From Muricea muricata (Eukaryota > Cnidaria > Anthozoa > Malacalcyonacea > Plexauridae): DNA of 64,000 nucleotides. Of the stretch, positions 57,397 to 64,000 are shown piece by piece (position 1 is the stretch's first letter; the number at the start of each line of letters is the position of its first letter). The notes under the pieces were generated by a model. It was given only the letters and a program-made list of their open reading frames with translations. It did not search any database and had not been told where the DNA came from. The translations under genes and the position numbers were made by a program. Location: NCBI GenBank assembly GCA_963855995.1, contig OY979729.1, forward strand, positions 7,396,115 to 7,460,114, written 5' to 3'.

Positions 57397-57412
57397 GGCT
57401 CGAAGGACCATT
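57397..57412 (-). promoter_or_regulatory. BEL/Pao 1 primer-binding site (tRNA-Tyr type)
   Basis: On the minus strand, TGGTCCTTCGAGCCGG lies two bases after the 5' LTR. It is the complement of CCGGCTCGAAGGACCA, which matches the 3' end of animal tRNA-Tyr with CCA as I recall it. Confidence 0.8.
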
Positions 57413-57548
57413 TGTAACCGCCTCGACTTATTCACTCGAACTAAAATACCTTTTATTCAAAGCACATCTTAAATACCGATTACACCTAATCTACATATAT
57501 TAATGTACATATTGACATAGGAACACACACACCCCTTACGTGTCTACA
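57413..57548 (-). repeat. BEL/Pao element 1, 5' LTR
   Basis: 136 bp. The plus strand reads TGTAACCGCCTCGAC through CTTACGTGTCTACA. It is followed by the GACTG duplication at 57549-57553. Confidence 0.93.
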
Positions 57549-57553
57549 GACTG

Positions 57554-57795
57554 TTCGACTTTAAAACCCGCACAACAACGAATTATTTACGCACAAACGT
57601 AGCAGTTTAAACAATAAACATAACGCGTGTCTCTCCGTTTTCCTACTTCGGATTTGTCCTTCCCCCAGTCGATCGCGCGCATCGGCGCATTTCAATCAAT
57701 TATGTAACAACTAAACATCAACTAGAACCGGTAGCTACACCGGCCCCCTATGTATGACAACATTTTGTTTAGCAACTTCTCAATAAAGCTACATG
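57554..57795. other. Non-coding junction between the two BEL/Pao elements
   Basis: GC-richer than the introns (GTCGATCGCGCGCATCGGCG at 57668). This may be the 3' LTR or 3' UTR of BEL/Pao element 2 into which element 1 inserted, but no matching 5' LTR is in the window. Confidence 0.35.
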
Positions 57796-57799
57796 TTCT

Positions 57800-58240
57800 T
57801 TAAAATAACAACAATTGTTTCACTGTTCTCCTCAGTGTATACCGACAACTTATCTTCAGTATCTTCTTCATCCATCTCCAACAGACAACTTTACAATTGG
57901 ACGTGTGAGAATAACTACTCACACTCGTTTCCTCTTTCCGCTTTCTTCTCGAACGTGTAGCCACGGTCGATGTCGTCCTCACTGTGGCAGAACAAGCCAA
58001 ACCATCACTTCCAGTTACGACTTTAACGACTCGGACAAGTGGCCACGTTCCTCTTGGATAATTTTCATCCGCTATCAGGATCACATTGCCCACTCGAAGA
58101 TTTCTTTTCTTCGCATTCCACTTTTTCTGCTCTAATAACGTAGGGAGATACCCTTTCGTCCAGCGACGCCGAAATACAGGTATGTCAGCCAAATACTGGG
58201 CTTGTGTCCAAGCTCGTGTGCACAGACCTAGACCCCCCCC
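57800..58240 (-). pseudogene. BEL/Pao 2 C-terminal domain
   Basis: WTQAQYLADIPVFRRRWTKG and LPTLLEQKKWNAKKRNLRVG with NVILIADENYPRGTWPLVRV, the DUF5641-like end of pol. The frame enters from a poly-C run (58233-58245), where the integrase core has been deleted. Confidence 0.82.
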
Positions 58241-58245
58241 CCCCC
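58233..58245. repeat. Poly-C tract (13 C) at a deletion junction
   Basis: Thirteen C followed by four G, exactly where the integrase core of BEL/Pao 2 has been lost. Confidence 0.95.
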
Positions 58246-58755
58246 GGGGCGCCACATATGGCTTGCCGCTGGCGGATTAAATATCCATTTGGTATCTCTT
58301 TGTAGACAAAACTTGTTGACTTTGTGTTCGTCTATATCGCTTATGATTCCTTTCATTTCCTTGCTAGCAATTGTGAAATTCGTACCTTGATCACTCCCCC
58401 AAAACATCTACCTCCACATAAGTGAAGGGTGGTTTACTTGGCGTGATTCTATCGCGAGGATGATTGGCCATAAGCTGCTCCCCTGGAAGAGCATTCTTTC
58501 TTGCACATTCCTTGCATGCTCTGATCGTACGTCTCGAAATTTGTTCCTCAGACAAGAAAGAACCGATTCCTACCCGATGTGTCCAACGTCTTGGTGGTAA
58601 CTTTGAACAACAAGGTCCGTAACATGATGGTTATACGGCAAGATAACCGGATGTTTCATATTCTCCTGGACTTGGGCGTGAACCAACCGACCACCGACAA
58701 TTAACAGACCGTTCTTGAGTTGTGGATTCAATCTATAGATCGAAAATCGAGCCTA
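58241..58755 (-). pseudogene. BEL/Pao 2 integrase scraps, core deleted
   Basis: Minus-strand frames give MKHPVILPYNHHVTDLV (zinc-binding lead-in), EQISRRTIRACKECARKNAL (CxxC motif, 58500-58550) and FTYVEVDVLG (first Asp, about 58425). They are followed by decayed FTIASKEMKGI and, at the poly-C junction, a truncated end. The Glu-containing part of the DDE core is missing. Several stops and frame changes are present. Confidence 0.7.
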
Positions 58756-59690
58756 TTAAATCGATTTTTTTCCTGCCTTGCTGCTTCCATCCCCATTTGC
58801 TGATAATAGAATCTTTATCACTTCAGGGAAGGTGGATCGTTGCACATGACAAATTATTTCGTGTTCTGCCTTTCGAATATCATTGATCTTCAGGTAACGA
58901 GTGGTTCTTCCCACTTCCCGCGAATATACTGTTTGTATCGCAACAGCCACGCAACACACCGTCTCAATTTCCACCAGGACAAATGGTATCCAATCACTTT
59001 CTCTAGCGCATTCACATTGACGACAATGGAATAGTTTTGAGCTTCCTTTCTCACTGCAGGGTCTTCATCTTTTAGCTCAGGAATTTCCACCATCTTCGGC
59101 TAGGAACTCTCGTCTTTCTCTAAGAACTGCGGACCTCTTATCCATCGGTCATCCTTCAAAAAGGCATCCAGCTTTAATCCCTTTGAACCGTCATCAGCCG
59201 GATTCACGTCTCTATCTACATATCTCCACTCCTTCAGGTATGATTCACTATGGATGATCATCAAGCGATTTGATTCAAACGTTTGGAAATGCTTATTGTT
59301 GATACAACACGGACGTTGAGTCCGTTCGATCCCGAACCCAACATGGATTCTGCCGTGGACGTCGACCGACCGAAGGTAGGCTACCGCCGAATATCCTGGC
59401 GTAAAGCATCAGAGAAGAGATGCAGCTCTCTCGTCTTGATCTCGCCAAACGTTTCTGGGTTGAAACATCGACTGAATTTCACCTCAACAAGCTTGGGCAA
59501 ATCTTCTCTCTAGCGTGTCCACTGATTTTGTTCGTCCTCACCAAGTTGATCGTCCCATCCACACTTTCTACTACATAACAGCTGCAGTAACAACTTGGCT
59601 TTCATGATGTAAGGAGCGATGAACCCCAAAGGAACGAACATGGAATAAATGACTGATAATACTCCTCTGCGAGTTAATGGTTTACTGATC
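58756..59690 (-). pseudogene. BEL/Pao 2 RNase H and connection region
   Basis: LTRRGVLSVIYSMFVPLGFI (59640-59690) is the motif that follows the BEL/Pao RT, with DDQLGEDEQNQW after it. Further blocks at 58756-59093 (SIVVNVNALEKVIGYHLSWW) continue the connection. Frames shift repeatedly and no intact RNase H active site was located. Confidence 0.7.
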
Positions 59691-59746
59691 ACCGCCGTTA
59701 ACCTTTCATCCGAGACTTCCCATACACACTTGTCCTCTTCTATGTT

Positions 59747-60470
59747 CTATTTCATGCCAAGAGCAATCTCTGCCCGTAGTTGTTCGATCTCGAGATTAGC
59801 TACAGACTTAGCTGATTCAGATTCGGGTATTGCCGCTCTAACTTCTCGTTTATTACTGTACCACTTCGTTAACCGAAACCTTCCTCTCGATAACAACTCA
59901 CGAGCCTGTCCCATCAATTTGATAGCCTTCTGTATCGTACCCGTGGACTTTATTAGGTCATCTACATGCGTATTCTTCTTGACCGATTCCACCGCTTCGG
60001 GATCAATGCCTTCTTTCTCGAGATCGGCTGTTTCATCTAAACAAAAGTTAGCGATACTTGGAGATGATCTTGCCCCGAACAAGTGTTTCACCATACGATA
60101 GTCAACGAGATCCTTCGACAGATTTCCCTTGGGCCACCACGGAAACCTGAGGATATCACAGTCACTCGGTGCTACCAAGACTTAGTGGAACATCGCCTCT
60201 ATGTATGTCCGCTACTAAACCAACTGGCTCTTGTCTGAACCGACTCAAGACATCTGCAAGCTGATTCTTTTCGTTTGGACCTTGTAATAACTGTTCGTTT
60301 AAAGATACCTGCTTGTACTTGGCAGCACAGTCGTACACAACTCTTACCTTCCCTGGTTTTAAAGAATGTACCACTGGATGGTGCAGCAGATACCACACCG
60401 GGTTAATCTTTTGATTTACCTCCTCTGCTGGGACCTTCTCGGCGTGCCCTTTTTCGATATAATCGCCCAT
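59747..60470 (-). pseudogene. BEL/Pao 2 reverse transcriptase
   Basis: The upstream frame has YIEKGHAEKVPAEEVNQ, VWYLLHHPVVHSLKPGK, RVVYDCAAKYKQVSLNE and LVADIHRGD. The downstream frame has FGARSSPSIANFCLDETADL and the active-site box HVDDLIKS, with His in place of the usual Tyr. The frames change near 60165. The first Asp block is present but altered (ADIHRGDVP in place of ADIEAMF). Confidence 0.87.
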
Positions 60471-60520
60471 GGTTGTTTTTTACTTTAGCAACAAATCTTC
60501 ATCCTTCAAGAGTCGTCTCT

Positions 60521-61445
60521 TCAAATTTGACATCGCCGTTCCGCCATCTCTCTGTTATTTGATAAAGATGCTGGGTAAGACTTCCAAGGCAAGGCTACCT
60601 GAAAGTGCTCGTTAACCTTCCTCAAAGATCTTTCCATTAAGTCCACCGCGTTCTTGTCTTCTGCAGATCGACAAGGTTTCAATGGTACCACAGAATCACC
60701 GAAATCTGTTTTCCACAGACGTTCTAGCTGTCTCTTAAGTAAACCATCTTCGTCTAAACGACCTGGATCCTTGGCATTTACTACGTTTCCTTTTGTTGTT
60801 CCTTCTCTATTCCCTTGCCAAGTTCGATTGCTCGTCGCCACCGTTTGCAGAAGATTAACAGTACAACGCTCGCTTTCTTCACCGCCACTAACGGGTCCCA
60901 TGATTGCCCAACCCAAGCTATAACAAACTGGCACTGTCCCACTCTATAATCCAGAGCAAGAAGCAACTGTGGACTTTAATGATGTCAAATCTCTAAATCT
61001 TCTCTTCTTGGAATGCATCCTTCTGAAATCAAAATATTTCGCACGGTCCTAATATTTTCTAGCACAACTGAAGTCGATCCATCTATAGATTCTACCACTA
61101 GGTGTACAACTTGACTCTCGGCTTTTTTTTATCCCGTCATCCCAGTCAATGTAAAATTCAGCTTCTCGCTACAAATTTCCAGTTTAGTCGACAGCTCTTC
61201 ATGACAAAGCGTCACTTTTCAACCACTATCCATCAATGCGTGTGTTTCAAACTTACTTTTCCCATCTTTAGGTTTCCCATCTTTTGTTCCAAACTTCCTT
61301 TTCTCACCGGCCCCAGCTGCAGCACTGACATTATTGCCACCGTCCTTAGAATCAGAGCTCTCCCCGACTACTTGCTCTTCTTTAGTACCATGTTTTAGTT
61401 CAGTCGAATCCTGATTTTCTTGTTTTGATTTCGTTGTCTGCTGAG
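60521..61445 (-). pseudogene. BEL/Pao 2 protease and linker
   Basis: At 61225-61250 on the minus strand the protease active site reads ETHALMDSG, followed at once by a stop and then KVTLCHEELSTKLE. The catalytic DSG is kept and only the next codon is lost. Downstream are YSLGWAIMGPVSGGEE and LLKRQLERLWKTDFGDSVV, conserved linker motifs. Before the protease is a Lys/Gln-rich linker (KSKQENQDSTELKHG). Confidence 0.8.
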
Positions 61446-62753
61446 GGTGTAACCAGGGCGCTTATATACCGGGCGGGGGATTATAAACGCGCTCACAAAG
61501 CGCTGATCGATGTGTGATACGCCAGAGAACTGGTGCCAGCGTGTTTTTTGTGCTGTTTTTACTCCGGTTTTATGTGTAGTTTTATGCAAGAAATTCTTAA
61601 CTTGAAGTTTCGGAACAATGTTTCCTTTACGTCTGAGAGCTTTTTGTGTTCATTGGACTGTTCTTGCTTTGTTCTGTTGTGGATAAATGGCTTGAAAAGT
61701 ATGGGTATAATAGGAGACAAGATATTCAACAAAGAAATACAAGTCAAAATGCTACCCCACGTAATAGTATTTCAGGTATTTCGAGCTTATTATTGTCTGT
61801 TTGTATATGGAGATACTCATAGAAATCGGAGTTGATGTTTTTTAGCTGCTTTGGTCTGAATTCGTGTAACATTTTCGCTATATCTTCGTCTGTTTCAAAG
61901 CATCGTGTGGTTACAATAACCGATTTAAATGTCTTCCGTCAACATTTATCAAGTATCTATAAAACTACTGTATCAATCACTTTTCAACAATTTCTTCACG
62001 GTGTAAAGGTAACAAAATAATTGTGAACGTTTTTCATATACGTTTAAGATTTTGCCAAAACCAGTTAATTTATTTTAACTGACGCGCGTTTAGCGTTAAA
62101 ATGCTTTCCAGACCTAGCAAATTTGTACATTTCAAGTTAAGATAAACATCTTGTATCGATCGATTTTGTCACCTTTACACCGTGAAGAAATTGTTGAAAA
62201 GTGATTGATATTTTATAGATACTTGATAAATGTTGACGGTAGACATTTAAATTGGTTATTGTAACCACACGATGCATCGAAACAGACGAAGATATAGCGA
62301 AAATGTTACACGAATTCAGACCAAAGCAGCTAAAAAACATCAACTCCGATTTCTGTGAGTATGTCCTTATACAAAGAGACGATAATAAGCTCGACATACC
62401 TGAAATACTATTACGTGGGGCAGCATTTTGACTTGTATTTCCTTGTTGAATATCTTGTCTCCTATTATACCCATACTTTTCAAGCCATTTATCCACAACA
62501 GCAAGCAGTCCAATAAACACAAAAAAAGCTCTCAGACGTAAAGGAAACATTGTTTCGAAACTTCAAGTTAAGAATTTCTTGAAACTTCGCATAAAACCGG
62601 AGTAAAAACCGTACAAAGACAAGGCTACAAAATCACGCTCCTTCCGAATTCGTTCAAAAAACACGCTCGCACCACTCCTCTGCCGCATCACACATCGATC
62701 AGCGCTTTGTGAGCGCGTTTCCCCTCCCGGTATATAAACGCCCTGGGTGTAAC
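61446..62753. mobile_element. hAT foldback element (1292 bp) with 8-bp duplication
   Basis: The element proper is 61454-62745. It starts CAGGGCGCTTATATACCGGG and ends CCCGGTATATAAACGCCCTG. Direct 8-bp copies GGTGTAAC flank it (61446-61453, 62746-62753). The arms are about 565 and 585 bp and are mirror copies that are highly similar but not identical, around a spacer of about 140 bp. Each arm carries ATGTTTCCTTTACGTCTGAG in the same position. It splits BEL/Pao 2 between the zinc knuckles and protease. Confidence 0.92.
62137..62550 (-). other. Open frame in the right arm of the hAT foldback
   Basis: This 137-codon frame begins MFPLRLRAFFVFIGLLAVV, a signal-peptide-like or membrane-anchor start, followed by DKWLEKYGYNRRQDI and a Cys/Ser-rich part. 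The mirror copy in the left arm (from 61619, plus) starts at the same ATG but is broken by indels after about ten codons. It may be captured gene sequence carried by the arms, or chance. I do not recognise it. Confidence 0.3.
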
Positions 62754-63060
62754 AACGTGTGATGTTCCTTTCCACACCCCTGAATCTGACACCGAAAATA
62801 TTTCTTTAAACAAGTCCGTGCATGATAACCAGCTCCAAGGCAGTTAAAGCAAAGCGCCTTTTCCGACACCACTTTCTTTCTCTCTGGTTGTGACAACGCC
62901 CGAAATTTATCACACTTCCACGTTCCATGTATCCTCTTACATAACGAACAGCCTCGTTGTCCAGTTTTCTGATTTTCTTCGTCATTTCTTGAAGGATTTT
63001 TTGACTGTCTATTTAACTCTATACCAGTTCCGCCGGTGAATGAGATTTTGCCTCTTGATC
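62754..63060 (-). pseudogene. BEL/Pao 2 Gag zinc-knuckle region
   Basis: CSLCKRIHGTWKCDKF (62930-62970), ALCFNCLGAGYHARTC and then FRCQIQGCGKEHHTLLHP. These are the paired CCHC-type knuckles of BEL/Pao Gag. The frame is interrupted right after LLHP by the hAT insertion. Confidence 0.85.
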
Positions 63061-63940
63061 TACTGTTGTCATTCCCACTGAAATTCCCCTTGTCGCTTTC
63101 CTTTACACTATTCGAGCTAAGATCATCGCCGAACTCATTATTAATTAAGATTGCTTTCTTCTTGATGAATTTGATGAAGTCTTCAAACCTTGGCCTTAAA
63201 CCGGACTCGAAGATTTTGCCAGCTTCTTTAGTCCACTTTGCTCTCCGAAAGTAGGCAGCTTCTGATTGAGTTCCCTTAGAGTGTTCATATTATTCAAATC
63301 GCTGACGTATTCCGGGCCCATTCCCTTTAGCGTCTGATTGGTCGAATCAAGATTCTAATTAGTAAGCTCGAGCAATGTCAACCCATCAGCCTTCTTTAAG
63401 TTCAGTAAGTCCACAAGTTTCTTAATGTGAGTCCTTGCTATAATGTGAGGCTTAGCAAAGTTCTCGCTCAGAGTTTCCGTTGCTACACGGTACCCTTGTT
63501 CTGCAGACAAATTTACACACGATGGCTTCTTTCGCTTTACCATGTTCTTGAATTAACAATTGTAACTTCGAAGCCTCGTTATTATTGTTCTTTTCCAAAC
63601 ATGTTTGAAAGTTATGCATAAATGAAGTGAATTTAACCGGATTCCTATCAAAGAACATATATTCTACCTTCGGAGATGCCACGACCTGCTTCAGAGCCTT
63701 CTCTGTCTTTGACAAGTTCGAAACTGATGTACTGATTTGAGGACACCAGGTTGGATTCCACAATCCGGTGTGGTCGATTGTACTCTGGTTAGATAATCCT
63801 TGCTGATTCATATCACTGTCATCAGTATTCACTCTCGTTCGGAGTACAGGACTGCTTTCAATAGCTGGCCTTAGTGATGCTACTGCATGAATTATTGGCA
63901 TACCTGACGTCGCTACAGTTCCAGAACTTTCTCGCACAAT
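63061..63940 (-). pseudogene. BEL/Pao 2 Gag capsid region
   Basis: VEYMFFDRNPVKFTSFMHNF and NEASKLQLLIQ (63570-63660) are the capsid entry motif, the equivalent of FSGDP in element 1. EQGYRVATETLSENFAKPHI and THIKKLVDLLNLKKADGLTL follow in another frame. A long N-terminal leader (MRESSGTVATSGM...) lies up to 63937. Frameshifts occur near 63540 and a stop near 63355. Confidence 0.8.
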
Positions 63941-64000
63941 TACTAGACGTAAAGATCTAGGTGCATGCTGTCCATGTTCATAAATATTACCGTTGAATTT

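Larger units (their letters stand above)
52171..57553 (-). mobile_element. BEL/Pao LTR retrotransposon, structurally complete (with target duplications)
   Basis: The element proper is 52176-57548 (5373 bp). LTRs of 139 and 136 bp (52176-52314, 57413-57548) begin TG and end CA and differ at about six positions plus a poly-C length change. Five-base direct duplications GACTG are at 52171-52175 and 57549-57553. A tRNA-Tyr-type primer site follows the 5' LTR and a GGTGGGGAGTA purine tract precedes the 3' LTR. The minus-strand order is gag, protease, RT, RNase H, integrase, C-terminal domain, as in BEL/Pao. Coding is broken by frameshifts, an internal deletion in gag and a changed protease site, so it is complete in structure but not in coding capacity. 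Confidence 0.93.
57796..64000 (-). mobile_element. BEL/Pao element 2, decayed and split, running off the right edge
   Basis: Minus-strand order from the right edge: gag (63.3-63.94 kb), zinc knuckles (62.75-63.06 kb), a hAT insertion (61454-62745), protease (60.9-61.45 kb), linker (60.5-60.93 kb), RT (59.7-60.5 kb), RNase H side (59.1-59.7 kb), integrase scraps (58.25-58.75 kb) and a C-terminal domain (57.8-58.24 kb). Motifs differ clearly from element 1, so it is a separate lineage. LTRs were not identified. Confidence 0.85.

Noticed and set aside
57397-57412. tRNA gene fragment
   Set aside because: Only the 16 bases of a tRNA 3' end complement are present, exactly at the LTR border, so this is a primer-binding site.

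Overview
This is a eukaryotic, intron-rich, AT-rich window from an invertebrate animal. The mix of BEL/Pao, Ty3/gypsy, DIRS, LINE, Harbinger, hAT and Mutator-like remnants suggests a cnidarian, but that assignment is an inference. No bacterial genes, rRNA, tRNA genes or CRISPR array were seen.

One host gene can be supported, on the + strand, and it spans almost the whole window. Exon 1 (coding from 652, ending at 913) gives a signal peptide and a short Cys-containing ectodomain. Exon 2 (7632-8013) and exon 3 (50479-50867) together encode a six-bladed YWTD / LDL-receptor class B beta-propeller. The three exons have consensus GT/AG borders and matching phases (1/1, then 2/2), and exon 3 ends in phase 1 at a GTAAGT donor, so the gene continues beyond the window. 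Intron 1 is 6.7 kb, intron 2 is 42.5 kb and intron 3 is more than 13 kb.

The introns are graveyards of mobile DNA. Intron 1 (0.9-7.6 kb) holds Ty3/gypsy and BEL/Pao pol scraps, a Tourist-like MITE with a TTA duplication, another MITE and copies of an interspersed repeat. Intron 2 holds, from left to right: a Ty3/gypsy insertion whose LTRs (9537-9737 and 24430-24632) share a TATG duplication and enclose a DIRS fragment, a Mutator-like transposase pseudogene (about 15.1-20.1 kb), its foldback relative with tandem-repeat arms and a 9-bp duplication (13480-15054), a 338-bp hAT MITE with an 8-bp duplication, a 240-bp MITE and a 2.3-kb long-TIR element; hairpin MITEs at 25.4 and 28.5 kb; a second gypsy pol pseudogene (28.9-32.3 kb, +); a Harbinger transposase pseudogene (33.6-34.7 kb, +); a 31-bp minisatellite (37.3-37.9 kb); a LINE fragment (40.4-41.3 kb, +); and a 2.9-kb nearly palindromic foldback element (45.2-48.2 kb).

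Intron 3 holds a structurally complete BEL/Pao element (52176-57548, minus) with two LTRs, a GACTG duplication and a tRNA-Tyr-type primer site. A second, more decayed BEL/Pao element (57.8 kb to the right end, minus) has been split by a 1292-bp hAT foldback element with an 8-bp duplication. Every transposon coding region seen is broken by stops, frameshifts or deletions.
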